Origin: Psychrobacillus sp042945595
Lineage (GTDB): Bacteria > Bacillota > Bacilli > Bacillales_A > Planococcaceae
Direction of reading: 5' to 3'
NCBI RefSeq assembly: GCF_042945595.1
Contig: NZ_CP168493.1
Coordinates: forward strand, 2,542,001 to 2,606,000
Length of the DNA: 64,000 bases
The notes under the pieces are model-generated. The model worked only from the letters and a program-made list of their open reading frames with translations. It was not told the origin of the DNA and ran no database searches. The stretch's first letter is position 1. Each line of letters starts with the position of its first letter. Shown piece by piece: positions 1 to 8,833 of this stretch. The translations under genes were made by a program, and so were the position numbers.

Positions 1-164
1 CTAAATGCTTTCATTCCTTGTCTTTTTACAAAGTAAGCTCCTATTATTCCGGATGCTAAAATGAGAAGAAATGTATTACTTACTCCGATGGTTTTACCGG
101 ATAAAAGTAAAATATATAATTCTATTACTGGAATGACAATAAATAAACTTATAATCCATTTCAT
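1..164 (-). CDS. fxsA: FxsA family membrane protein (partial, N-terminal part)
   Basis: The reverse strand reads from an ATG at 164 through about 54 residues before leaving the window, so the C-terminus is missing. The translation starts MKWIISLFIVIPVIELYILL and continues with a second hydrophobic stretch ending in GAYFVKRQGMKAF. This is the hydrophobic N-terminal pattern of the FxsA/YtzA inner-membrane family, whose E. coli member relieves phage T7 exclusion by F plasmids. A GGAGGG ribosome binding site lies just upstream. It follows pyk on the same strand, the position ytzA has near pyk in Bacillus. Identification rests on the N-terminus and context. Confidence 0.75.
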   Translation of the reverse strand, partial: MKWIISLFIVIPVIELYILLLSGKTIGVSNTFLLILASGIIGAYFVKRQGMKAF

Positions 165-189
165 GTATTCACCCTCCATATATATGGTA

Positions 190-217
190 ATTGCCTCACC
201 TTTTATGGTGAGGCAAT
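190..217. terminator. Hairpin between pyk and fxsA
   Basis: An 11-bp perfect inverted repeat (attgcctcacc / ggtgaggcaat) has a 6-nt loop. The T-run is on the plus-strand side, so it is not a textbook terminator for pyk. It may attenuate read-through from pyk into fxsA. Confidence 0.5.
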
Positions 218-240
218 TTTTAGATAAGGTTTACTTTTGG

Positions 241-2001
241 TTAAATTATACTTGCCTTACCGTGGTAAATAACACCACTTTCAGCATCAATCGTAAGTTC
301 TTGTCCGTTCCTGATTAAACTAGTAGCATTGTTAACACCAACAATTACAGGAATACCTAAACTCAGTCCAACTACAGCAGCGTGGCTAGTTAGTCCACCT
401 TCTTCTGTAATGAGTCCTTTACATTTCTCAATAGCAGGAATCATGTCCCGATCAGAACCAACTGTAACAATGATACTATCAGAGGTGTCTTTTCCAAGAA
501 GTTCTCGTGCATTACTAACAACAACTGCTTTCCCAAAAGCGGTAAGCTTGCCAATTCCTTGTCCTTTAGCAACCATGTCGCCAATAACATGAACTTTCAT
601 TAAATTAGTTGTACCTGCCTCACCAACTGGAACACCCGCTGTAATGACTACTAAGTCGCCATGTGTCACATAATGATGAAGAATACTTTCTTCGACTGCC
701 ACTTCTAATACTTCATCCGTCGAGTAAGCTTTCTTACCAACAATAGGGTACACGCCCCAAACTAGTGTTAACTTTCTAGAAGGCACACTAGAAGAAGTCA
801 CTGCAATAATTGGAACACCTGGTCTAAATTTAGAGATCATTTTTGCTGTATGTCCACTTTCAGTAGGCGCAATAACCGCTTTTACTTTCAAATTTATCGC
901 CGTATGAGCAACGGCTTGACCAATTGCATCAGTTAAGTTTACTTCGCGTGCTTTACTTAACTTCGTAACGATTGATCGATAATCTACCGCATTTTCCGTT
1001 CTTTTTGCAATTTTATCCATTGTTTGTACAGCTTCTACTGGATATAAACCCGCCGCCGTTTCACCCGATAACATAATAGCATCTGTTCCATCTAATATCG
1101 CATTCGCTACGTCACTTGCTTCCGCACGAGTAGGTCTTGGGTTACGCTGCATGGAATCTAACATTTGAGTAGCTGTAATGACTGGCTTACCTGCGGCATT
1201 ACATTTTTGAATAAGGCTCTTTTGAACTAATGGAACTTCTTCCGCAGGAATTTCTACTCCAAGATCTCCTCTTGCTACCATTAGACCATCCGATACTTGA
1301 ATAATCTCATCAATATTATCTACGCCTTCTTGGTTTTCAATTTTAGGGATAATTTGAATATGAGAACCGTTATTCTTTTCAAGGAGCTCCCGAATTTCCA
1401 ATACATCTTTTGCACGTCGAACAAATGATGCTGCTATGAAATCTACACCTTGTTCAATACCAAATAAAATATCTTTTGAATCTTTTTCCGTTATACCAGG
1501 TAACTGCACAGATACCCCTGGAACATTAACACCTTTATTGTTTTTTAAAGTCCCTGCGTTTTGGACAAAGGTTGTTATAACTCCATCGTTCGTGTTAATT
1601 TTTGTAACGATTAATTCAATTAGCCCATCATCCAGTAATATAATAGAACCTGCTTGTACATCCTCGATTAACTTTTCGTACGTTATGGAAAAACGGCTAC
1701 TATTTCCTAATACTTCGACCATTGAGATTTCGATTGTTTGACCTGATTCCAACTCAATACCATCATTCTCCATTTTATGTGTGCGGATTTCAGGGCCTTT
1801 TGTGTCTAATAATATCCCTACAATTTTTCCTAATTTGTTTGATACTTCTCTAATTCTTTGAATTCTTGTAGCATGTTCCTCGTGATTTCCGTGTGAAAAG
1901 TTTAAACGAGCAACGTTCATACCGCTTTCAATCAGTTTTTGTAACATTTCCTCTGATTCACTTGCGGGTCCAATTGTACATACTATTTTTGTTTTTCTCA
2001 T
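241..2001 (-). CDS. pyk: Pyruvate kinase
   Basis: Pyruvate kinase makes pyruvate and ATP from phosphoenolpyruvate and ADP, the last step of glycolysis, in the cytosol. The 586-residue protein starts MRKTKIVCTIGPAS and has NFSHG near residue 35, DTKGPEIRT near 66 and the active-site stretch MVARGDLGVEIP near 245. Residues from about 475 form the extra PEP-utilising-enzyme mobile domain of Bacillus-type enzymes, with a TSHA motif near 545, so the length is normal for that subtype. It lies 38 bp downstream of pfkA on the same strand, forming the pfkA-pyk operon known in B. subtilis. Confidence 0.97.
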   Translation of the reverse strand: MRKTKIVCTIGPASESEEMLQKLIESGMNVARLNFSHGNHEEHATRIQRIREVSNKLGKIVGILLDTKGPEIRTHKMENDGIELESGQTIEISMVEVLGNSSRFSITYEKLIEDVQAGSIILLDDGLIELIVTKINTNDGVITTFVQNAGTLKNNKGVNVPGVSVQLPGITEKDSKDILFGIEQGVDFIAASFVRRAKDVLEIRELLEKNNGSHIQIIPKIENQEGVDNIDEIIQVSDGLMVARGDLGVEIPAEEVPLVQKSLIQKCNAAGKPVITATQMLDSMQRNPRPTRAEASDVANAILDGTDAIMLSGETAAGLYPVEAVQTMDKIAKRTENAVDYRSIVTKLSKAREVNLTDAIGQAVAHTAINLKVKAVIAPTESGHTAKMISKFRPGVPIIAVTSSSVPSRKLTLVWGVYPIVGKKAYSTDEVLEVAVEESILHHYVTHGDLVVITAGVPVGEAGTTNLMKVHVIGDMVAKGQGIGKLTAFGKAVVVSNARELLGKDTSDSIIVTVGSDRDMIPAIEKCKGLITEEGGLTSHAAVVGLSLGIPVIVGVNNATSLIRNGQELTIDAESGVIYHGKASII

Positions 2002-2039
2002 TGTCCTGTCCTCTCTATATAAAAGTTATTTCCATTCTA

Positions 2040-2999
2040 CTAAATGGATAACTCTTTCGATAATTGATACATTAATAAATCAAAATCTTCGCCTTTTTCA
2101 AATGCTTCATTCATATCATAGTCTACCACTTGATGATTCTGTATGCCAACTGCACGCCCTCCATGTCCTGCAAGTAATACTTCGACTGCTCTAGCTCCAA
2201 ATAAGCTAGCTAACACTCGATCGCGGCCAGTTGGAGAACCACCTCGTTGAATATGCCCTAATACAGATACTCTAGTGTCAATATTAGCATGCGCCATAAG
2301 GTGAGAAGCAAATTCCGAACCACTCATGACTCCTTCTGCAACAATTATGATACTATGCTTTTTACCACGAGTTGTACCACTCTTTAATTTTTCGACTATT
2401 TCCTCCATGTCGAATTCTACTTCCGGAATAATAATCGTTTCTGCTCCTCCTGCAAGTCCAGCCCATAAAGCTAAATCACCAGCATCCCTACCCATTACTT
2501 CAATAATAAATGTGCGATCATGAGAAGTTGCAGTATCTCTTATTTTATCTATACATTCAATCACTGTATTTAAAGCAGTATCGAAACCGAGTGTATAATC
2601 TGTGCCTGGTATATCATTGTCAATTGTTCCTGGAATACCAACACATGGAAAACCATTTTTCGTTAGCGTCATGGATCCACGATAAGAACCGTCCCCACCA
2701 ATTACAACTAACCCTTCAATTCCATTTGCTTTTAACTGTTCAACCGCTTTTTGTTGTCCTTCTTCCGTTCGAAACTCAAGAGAGCGTGCGGAGAAAAGCT
2801 TGGTTCCACCCCTTTGAATAATATCACCAACTGATCCTAACGTTAGTAATTCCATATTCCCCTCAATTAGTCCTTGGTATCCATGAAAAATCCCTACTAC
2901 TTCCAACCCTTCATAGATTGCTTTTCTCACTACAGCACGAATCGCTGCATTCATCCCTGGAGCATCGCCACCACTTGTTAAAACACCTATACGTTTCAA
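2040..2999 (-). CDS. pfkA: ATP-dependent 6-phosphofructokinase
   Basis: PfkA phosphorylates fructose 6-phosphate to fructose 1,6-bisphosphate. The TTG at 2999 is chosen as start because it follows GGAGGGG at a good distance and gives MKRIGVLTSGGDAPG and 319 residues, the usual length. The upstream in-frame start at 3014 would lie before that ribosome binding site. Visible motifs are GGDGSYRG near 102, the catalytic segment GTIDNDIPGTD near 125 and MGRDAGDLALW near 169. It is followed closely by pyk. accA ends 70 bp upstream with its own terminator, so pfkA-pyk is probably a separate transcription unit. Confidence 0.96.
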   Translation of the reverse strand: MKRIGVLTSGGDAPGMNAAIRAVVRKAIYEGLEVVGIFHGYQGLIEGNMELLTLGSVGDIIQRGGTKLFSARSLEFRTEEGQQKAVEQLKANGIEGLVVIGGDGSYRGSMTLTKNGFPCVGIPGTIDNDIPGTDYTLGFDTALNTVIECIDKIRDTATSHDRTFIIEVMGRDAGDLALWAGLAGGAETIIIPEVEFDMEEIVEKLKSGTTRGKKHSIIIVAEGVMSGSEFASHLMAHANIDTRVSVLGHIQRGGSPTGRDRVLASLFGARAVEVLLAGHGGRAVGIQNHQVVDYDMNEAFEKGEDFDLLMYQLSKELSI

Positions 3000-3053
3000 A
3001 AATTTCCCCTCCACTCTATGTATTTAATAACTCAAGCTTAACACGAAATGGGT

Positions 3054-3084
3054 CAAAAAAAAAATGCGTCTAAACAGACGCATT
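3054..3084 (-). terminator. Rho-independent terminator of accDA, overlapping the accA stop codon
   Basis: On the minus strand a perfect 9-bp stem (aatgcgtct / agacgcatt) with a 4-nt loop is followed by a run of ten T residues. The 5' arm is the last codons of accA (Asn-Ala-Ser) and the stop codon TAG lies at the loop, so coding sequence and terminator share bases. Confidence 0.9.
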
Positions 3085-4038
3085 CTCCTCACTAAAAACC
3101 CCTATATTTTTAAATTTCTTATAACGGTCTTCAATTAATTCATCCGCTGATAATTTACAAAGCTCTTGTAACGAATTAATAAGAGCCTCTTTCATATATT
3201 TAGCTTGTGTTTCAGGATCTCTATGAGCACCACCATGCACTTCTTTAATAACTGTATCAATAATCTGCATTTCTTTCAGGTCAGGTGCTGTAATTTTCAT
3301 TGCTTCAGCCGCTTGCTTTGCAAGAGATGAGTCTTTCCAAAGAATTGAAGCTGCCCCTTCAGGTGAGATAACCGAGTAAGTAGAGTTTTCAAGCATTTGA
3401 ATACGGTTTGTAAGACCTAAACCAAGTGCTCCTCCACTTCCACCTTCTCCGATTACAACACTTATAACAGGGACTTTTAAGCCCGCCATCTCCACTAAAT
3501 TTCTTGCAATTGCTTCACTTTGTCCTCTTTCTTCGGCTGCTTTCCCTGGATAAGCACCTTTCGTATCGATGAAACAAATAATAGGGCGATTAAACTTTTC
3601 CGCTTGTTTCATTAAACGAAGAGCTTTTCTGTATCCTTCTGGATGAGGCATCCCAAAGTTTCGTTTTATATTTTCTTTTGTATCAATTCCTCTTTGATGC
3701 CCAATAACTGTTAGTGGATTTCCTTCTAAAAACGCAATTCCACCAATGATTGCTGCATCATCTCCGTATAACCGATCTCCATGGAGTTCGATAAAATCTG
3801 TAAATAATAATTCAATATAATCTCTTGTAGTGGGACGTCCTGGATGTCGCGCTACTTGAACACGGTCCCAAGGCTGCATATTTTCATAAATATCTTTTTC
3901 TAGCTTTTTTAATCGTTCTTCTAGTTTTTCGATTTCCGCTGTCATATCTACATCTGCCCTTGCAGTGTATTCTTTTAACTCATCAATTTTTGTTTTCAAT
4001 TGAACAATCGGTTCTTCAAAAGGCAATGTTTTTACCAC
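3070..4038 (-). CDS. accA: Acetyl-CoA carboxylase carboxyltransferase subunit alpha
   Basis: With AccD this forms the carboxyltransferase that moves a carboxyl group from biotin to acetyl-CoA, the first committed step of fatty-acid synthesis. The 322-residue protein has an alpha-helical N-terminus and the crotonase-fold core with RNFGMPHPEGYRKALR near 125 and GEGGSGGALGLG near 200. The start is GTG at 4038. Its GGAGG lies inside the end of accD and the two genes overlap by 7 bp, which suggests translational coupling for equal subunit synthesis. It is in the usual accD-accA order. Confidence 0.97.
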   Translation of the reverse strand: MVKTLPFEEPIVQLKTKIDELKEYTARADVDMTAEIEKLEERLKKLEKDIYENMQPWDRVQVARHPGRPTTRDYIELLFTDFIELHGDRLYGDDAAIIGGIAFLEGNPLTVIGHQRGIDTKENIKRNFGMPHPEGYRKALRLMKQAEKFNRPIICFIDTKGAYPGKAAEERGQSEAIARNLVEMAGLKVPVISVVIGEGGSGGALGLGLTNRIQMLENSTYSVISPEGAASILWKDSSLAKQAAEAMKITAPDLKEMQIIDTVIKEVHGGAHRDPETQAKYMKEALINSLQELCKLSADELIEDRYKKFKNIGVFSEENASV

Positions 4039-4901
4039 GTTGTAACCTCCTTATGGACATGCATTTTCACAAGTAACGATACTTTTTCACGCATGTCTTT
4101 TCGGTGCACGACAGCATCTAATTGACCATGATCCAATAAAAACTCGGCCGTTTGGAAATCCTCTGGAAGTTTTTCGCGTACTGTCTGTTCAATCACTCTT
4201 CGACCAGCAAATCCAATTAACGCTTTCGGCTCTGCTAAGTTAATGTCTCCAACGGAAGCAAAACTCGCCGAAACTCCACCAGTAGTTGGATGTGTCAAAA
4301 TAGAAATATATAATTGACCTTGATCACTATGTCTTTTTAAAGCGACAGATGTTTTCGCCATTTGCATGAGGGACAAAACCCCTTCTTGCATTCTCGCTCC
4401 ACCACTTGCAGTGAATATAATAAAAGGCACTTTCAGTTCCGTCGCTTTTTCTATTGCTCTTGTAATTTTTTCTCCGACCACGGAACCCATGGAACCCATT
4501 CTAAAATGGGAATCCATTATCGCTACCACTACTTTTTGCTCTTCTAATGTTCCTACTCCTGTTAATACTGCCTCATTTAAACCAGTCTTTTTCACATCTG
4601 ATTTTACTTTTTCAGTGTAGCTTGGAAAGTTTAATGGGTTAACTGTTTGAAGATGATTATCCATGGAAACAAATGAATTCTCATCTAAAAATATTTCCAT
4701 GCGCTCAAATGCTGTCATTTTCATATGGTGATCACATGATGGGCATACTTTTAAGTTTTTCATTAAGTCCTTTGTAAATACGTTTTTTCTACATTCAGGA
4801 CATTTCATCATAATTCCTTCTGGCACGTCATTTTTGACTTTATCTGCAGGAATTGCTACATATTTCTTTTTATGATTATTTCTAAAAATATCTCGTATCA
4901 T
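4032..4901 (-). CDS. accD: Acetyl-CoA carboxylase carboxyltransferase subunit beta
   Basis: AccD is the zinc-ribbon subunit of acetyl-CoA carboxyltransferase. The start at 4901 (MIRDIFRNN) is preferred over the in-frame ATG at 4922, because only 4901 has a properly spaced GGGGAG. It gives 289 residues. The four-cysteine zinc finger CPEC-x15-CPSC is at about residues 33-55. The crotonase core follows, with the typical TASGGARMQEG motif. The gene sits 78 bp downstream of a FadR-like regulator on the same strand with no strong terminator between them, so the three genes could be cotranscribed. Confidence 0.96.
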   Translation of the reverse strand: MIRDIFRNNHKKKYVAIPADKVKNDVPEGIMMKCPECRKNVFTKDLMKNLKVCPSCDHHMKMTAFERMEIFLDENSFVSMDNHLQTVNPLNFPSYTEKVKSDVKKTGLNEAVLTGVGTLEEQKVVVAIMDSHFRMGSMGSVVGEKITRAIEKATELKVPFIIFTASGGARMQEGVLSLMQMAKTSVALKRHSDQGQLYISILTHPTTGGVSASFASVGDINLAEPKALIGFAGRRVIEQTVREKLPEDFQTAEFLLDHGQLDAVVHRKDMREKVSLLVKMHVHKEVTTW

Positions 4902-4979
4902 ATATTTATCTCCCCTGTTCATTAAAAAAGCGCAAGGCTCTGTTGCTAGAGAATTATTTGAAAGGATAGTAATTCTTCC

Positions 4980-5612
4980 TTACTGGATTAACAAAAGCCA
5001 TTCGTTATATAGAGTTACTGCCAATTGTTCGTCTCTATTTTTCAAGCCATTGAGCAATTTTCTCCACGTTTCTTTTTCTTCTGTTCCCATTGGATTTCTA
5101 TAAGGTTCCCCAGCAAATTGTTTTAACAAAAACCATACTTTCAATGCAAGGCGATTATCGGATAGAATAATTATTTCTCTAATGATATCCTCACGAATTA
5201 CCTCTTCATTTTGCAATTTAAGTAGGAACGCATCCCAAATGAACTGTCTTGAAAAGTTTTCTGAGGTGCATATTGTTCGAATCGCTTCTTTTTCTAATGT
5301 TTCCCTTGTCTTGTGAACGTCCTTTTTAGACTTAGATTCTTGTAAAACAAAGGTAGATAATAACTCTACTAATTGATGTTTACGAAAATCAGAAAGAAAA
5401 GTTCCTTCTCCTCTTCTTGTTTCAATTAATCCAAGTAATTCTAAACTTCTGAGCGCTTCTCTTACAGTTGACCTACCAACCTGCATTCTTTCTGCTAATT
5501 CTCTTTCAGAGGGCAATTTACCTCCAACTGCAACATTTTCTTCTTTAATCAGCTCTCTCAGACGCTTAACAATCTCTAAAAACATTTTGCTTGAATTATT
5601 TTTGGGATTCAT
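4980..5612 (-). CDS. GntR/FadR family transcriptional regulator
   Basis: The 210-residue protein has an N-terminal winged helix (about residues 8-75) with the GntR signature KLPSERELAERMQVGRSTVR and then the wing motif RRGEGTFL. The rest is predicted alpha-helical, like the FadR C-terminal domain. FadR/FCD proteins normally bind a small acid or acyl-CoA effector. The gene lies directly upstream of accDA, and a palindromic FadR-type operator lies between promoter and start codon, so it probably represses itself and perhaps accDA. The link to fatty-acid synthesis is inferred from position, and the effector is unknown. B. subtilis has no gene here as far as I recall. Confidence 0.85.
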   Translation of the reverse strand: MNPKNNSSKMFLEIVKRLRELIKEENVAVGGKLPSERELAERMQVGRSTVREALRSLELLGLIETRRGEGTFLSDFRKHQLVELLSTFVLQESKSKKDVHKTRETLEKEAIRTICTSENFSRQFIWDAFLLKLQNEEVIREDIIREIIILSDNRLALKVWFLLKQFAGEPYRNPMGTEEKETWRKLLNGLKNRDEQLAVTLYNEWLLLIQ

Positions 5613-5639
5613 ACATCCTCACTCTTCCATTTATTACAA

Positions 5640-5654
5640 AGTGGTCTGACCACT
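5640..5654. promoter_or_regulatory. Palindromic FadR-type operator in front of the GntR gene
   Basis: agtggtctgaccact is a perfect 7+1+7 palindrome centred 35 bp upstream of the GntR start codon. Its core TGGTC-N-GACCA matches the half-sites of E. coli FadR operators. A candidate promoter lies just upstream on the minus strand: TTTACG at 5688-5693 and TATGCT at 5665-5670, spacing 17. This places the palindrome around the transcription start. Confidence 0.75.
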
Positions 5655-5692
5655 GATAGTTACTAGCATACAAAATATTTGCCAAAACGTAA

Positions 5693-5719
5693 AGAAAAAA
5701 CTGTACAAATGAGTACAGT
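5693..5719 (-). terminator. Terminator of dnaE
   Basis: On the minus strand the 7-bp stem actgtac / gtacagt with a 6-nt loop is followed by a run of seven T residues, 37-63 bp after the dnaE stop codon. Confidence 0.75.
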
Positions 5720-5755
5720 CTTGGCTAAACAATCTTTAATTTGGAAAGCGGAGCC

Positions 5756-8700
5756 CTAGTCATTTGATATTAATTTGGTTATTATTTGAGTTTTTCCATT
5801 TCGCCGTTCAGATTTTCCATTTATCCTTATGATTGTCTGCTCCTCTAATAATAAATTAAATCTTGTATACTCTTCTGGAAATAAAGTAACTGAAATACTT
5901 CCAGTTTCATCTTGTACAGTTACAAAAGCCATGGACTCCCCTTTTTTTGTGCGAATCCTTTTAATTTCTTGAATAAGGCCAACTATTTTTACTTTCCATT
6001 CTTTTGTTGACTGTTGCACATCCCATATGTTGTCGATTCTTTCAGAGACATTTTTTTTCACAGAAACAGTTGGATGTTCCGAAAAATATTGTCCAAGTAC
6101 TTCTTTTTCAAATTGAAGCTTTATCATTAATGGCAATGGATCGGATTTTATATATTTTGATTTTCCAAAATGAAAAGCATCTCCGCCAAACAAATCATTT
6201 TCTTCCATTGGACTAACAAGTTCGGCGTATTTTACTGCTGGGTCTAATGTTGCCAGTAATGTTGCCCTTTCTTCTTTCAATTCATCCAACGCTCCAGCTT
6301 TAATCAGAGGTTCTATATTTTTCCTGGTAAAATGGATAGCACTTAAATCAGAGGCGAATTCAAAAATATCTATCCAGTTTGTTGGTTTATTCACTCTTTG
6401 TTGCAATAGCTTTTGTGTAAAAGAATGCGAAACTCCTTTAATAGCTTGTAATCCAAATCTCACAGCTCCATTCTCAACAGAAAAGTATGGTTGGCTATAT
6501 TGAATTGACGGTGGTAGAACTGTAATACCTTTTTGTTTCATTTCCATTAATAGTTGATTTATTTTCTCCTGATTTCCTGCCGCTGAACTTAATAGGGCAC
6601 AGTAAAACTCAACAGGAAAATGAGCTTTTAAATAAGCCATCTGATACGAAATAATACTATATGCTACAGCATGGCTCTTAGGAAATCCATAATCAGCAAA
6701 TCGAACAATTAAATCATAAACGGATGAAGCAGCAACTTCCGTATGTCCAAGTAGTTTTGCCTTTTTAATAAAATGGGTTCTTTCTTTTTGAAGTATTTCT
6801 CTATTTTTTTTACTTACTGCTCTTCTAAGTAAATCAGCTTCTCCAAAAGTAAAACCTGCCATTTGTGAAGCAATTTGCATAATTTGCTCTTGATAGACGA
6901 TAATACCATATGTTTCTTTCAAAATGGGTTCTAATACTGGATGTTCGTACGTAACAGCTTGCTGTCCTAACTTTCTTTTTGCATAGAGAGGAATACTTTC
7001 CATCGGACCTGGTCTATAGAGAGCATTTATCGCAACTATATCTTCAAACTTAGTTGGTTTTATTTGTTTTAGTGCACTTCGCATTCCTGCAGATTCAAGT
7101 TGAAACACACCTGTCGCATCCCCATTTTGTAACAGTTGAAAAGTTTGCTCATCATTTAATGGAATAGTATTTAAGGTTAATTGGGAAGATTTTTTATAGT
7201 TAATTAGATTTAATATACGATCGATAATTGTTAAATTTCGTAAACCTAGAAAATCCATTTTGAGCAAGCCAATCTGTTCTATTTCTTTCATAGGCCATTG
7301 CGTTAAAAATATCGTATCATGGCCTTTTTGGATAGGCACTACATCCACAAGAGGTACTGGTGAAAGTATGACACCTGCAGCATGTGTGGAGGCATTTCTA
7401 GGTAACCCTTCTAATGCCATCGCTACGGTAAACCATTTTTTTCGAATTTCTTCTGTTGCGATGAAGTCACGTAGTTTTTGCGATTGGTCGTATGCTTCTT
7501 TTAAAGAAATCCCTAATTTAGAAGGAATGAAGGAAGAGATTGCCTCTAGTGTGGATGATTCAAACCCAAACACTCTAGCTACTTCTCTTGCCACTGCTTT
7601 TGCTGATAGTGTTCCGAATGTGATAATTTGAGACACATTTTGTTTTCCATATTTTTCAGCTACGTATTGTATTACTTCCATTCTCTTTGAATCAGCAAAA
7701 TCTATGTCAATATCCGGCAAGGTAATACGTTCCGGATTTAAAAAGCGTTCAAACAAGAGACCATACTCGAGCGGGTCCACATCGGTTATGAAAAGTGAAT
7801 AAGCAACGAGTGAACTTGCGGAAGATCCCCGTCCTGGTCCAGTTAAAATTCCTGCTTGTTTAGCAAATTTTATAAAATCTTGCACAATTAAAAAATAATC
7901 TTCATAATTCATCTGACCGATGATTTGAAGCTCATAATTTAAACGTTCGACATACTTTGGCGAGATACTTTTCACTCGAATTTTTAATCCTTCTTCACAA
8001 AGGTCACGTAAGTAGTCTTTTGCTAAAATGGATTGTGGTAACAGATACTTAGGCATATATTGGGATGGCTGTTCAAATGATACCTGACAACTTTCTAACA
8101 TCTTTTCTGTGTTTTCAAGCCACTCCGGAACGTCTGAAAACCAATCGAACCATTCTTCACTTGAAAGTACATGAAATGAATGATCGGAAGGCTTTAATCG
8201 ATTACGATCAGTCATTTTAACTGATTGATCCATCGCGTTTAATACTTCAAAAGCAAACGCATCTTCTTTCTCTATGTACCGACTCATATGAAAAGCAGTA
8301 ATTGGTATTGAAAGTTTCTCCGCAAATGAGGTAATTTCCACTTCTATTTCTTGCTTTATCCCATTTGGACGTTCAATTCCAGCATATAAATTTGTAGGAC
8401 CGACGATTTCAGCTAATTCACCCATTGTATTAGGAGTAAAGGAATCGTCGCATTTATAGACGACGATTAATCCCTCTTTGTATGCTTGCAACCATTTTTT
8501 CGGTAGTTCAGATAACTCTCTAGTTTCCAAACTACTTGAAATTTTCAGGATATTTTCATATCCATTACTATTTTTAGCGTAAAGTATTATGGAGCAGGGT
8601 TGATTATCAAAGTTAATTTTAATCGAAAGTCCAATGACCGGATGAATTTGGTGTTTTTTTAATTCGTGCCAAAAAGGCAACATACCATACAACCTACTGT

Positions 8701-8818
8701 TTGTAATGGCGGCTGCCTTTGCATTATTCAATTTCAGTTTTTGGATAAGTTGCTCCAATTGAATCGTACTTTTCAGCATATCCGCTGAAGTTACTATTTG
8801 TGGATATACCGTTACCAT
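5756..8818 (-). CDS. dnaE: DNA polymerase III subunit alpha, DnaE type
   Basis: DnaE extends primers before PolC takes over in Firmicutes. The ATG at 8818 is chosen because GAGGTG lies 4-6 nt upstream. The in-frame GTG at 8827 falls inside that site. The 1020-residue protein has the catalytic Asp motif PDIDIDFADSKR near 370, LLKMDFLGLRNL near 520, GRGSSASSLVAY near 330 and a C-terminal OB-fold. The N-terminal PHP domain is degenerate: the usual HxHSxYS start is replaced by TVYPQIVTSADM. At about 1020 residues it is shorter than B. subtilis DnaE (about 1115). It is followed by its own terminator and preceded 15 bp away by nrnA. Confidence 0.95.
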   Translation of the reverse strand: MVTVYPQIVTSADMLKSTIQLEQLIQKLKLNNAKAAAITNSRLYGMLPFWHELKKHQIHPVIGLSIKINFDNQPCSIILYAKNSNGYENILKISSSLETRELSELPKKWLQAYKEGLIVVYKCDDSFTPNTMGELAEIVGPTNLYAGIERPNGIKQEIEVEITSFAEKLSIPITAFHMSRYIEKEDAFAFEVLNAMDQSVKMTDRNRLKPSDHSFHVLSSEEWFDWFSDVPEWLENTEKMLESCQVSFEQPSQYMPKYLLPQSILAKDYLRDLCEEGLKIRVKSISPKYVERLNYELQIIGQMNYEDYFLIVQDFIKFAKQAGILTGPGRGSSASSLVAYSLFITDVDPLEYGLLFERFLNPERITLPDIDIDFADSKRMEVIQYVAEKYGKQNVSQIITFGTLSAKAVAREVARVFGFESSTLEAISSFIPSKLGISLKEAYDQSQKLRDFIATEEIRKKWFTVAMALEGLPRNASTHAAGVILSPVPLVDVVPIQKGHDTIFLTQWPMKEIEQIGLLKMDFLGLRNLTIIDRILNLINYKKSSQLTLNTIPLNDEQTFQLLQNGDATGVFQLESAGMRSALKQIKPTKFEDIVAINALYRPGPMESIPLYAKRKLGQQAVTYEHPVLEPILKETYGIIVYQEQIMQIASQMAGFTFGEADLLRRAVSKKNREILQKERTHFIKKAKLLGHTEVAASSVYDLIVRFADYGFPKSHAVAYSIISYQMAYLKAHFPVEFYCALLSSAAGNQEKINQLLMEMKQKGITVLPPSIQYSQPYFSVENGAVRFGLQAIKGVSHSFTQKLLQQRVNKPTNWIDIFEFASDLSAIHFTRKNIEPLIKAGALDELKEERATLLATLDPAVKYAELVSPMEENDLFGGDAFHFGKSKYIKSDPLPLMIKLQFEKEVLGQYFSEHPTVSVKKNVSERIDNIWDVQQSTKEWKVKIVGLIQEIKRIRTKKGESMAFVTVQDETGSISVTLFPEEYTRFNLLLEEQTIIRINGKSERRNGKTQIITKLISND

Positions 8819-8833
8819 ATACAACACCTCAAT

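Noticed and set aside
4923..4979. Second FadR-type operator or a strong terminator between the GntR gene and accD
   Set aside because: No TGGTC-N-GACCA palindrome is present, and the only hairpin is weak and interrupted.
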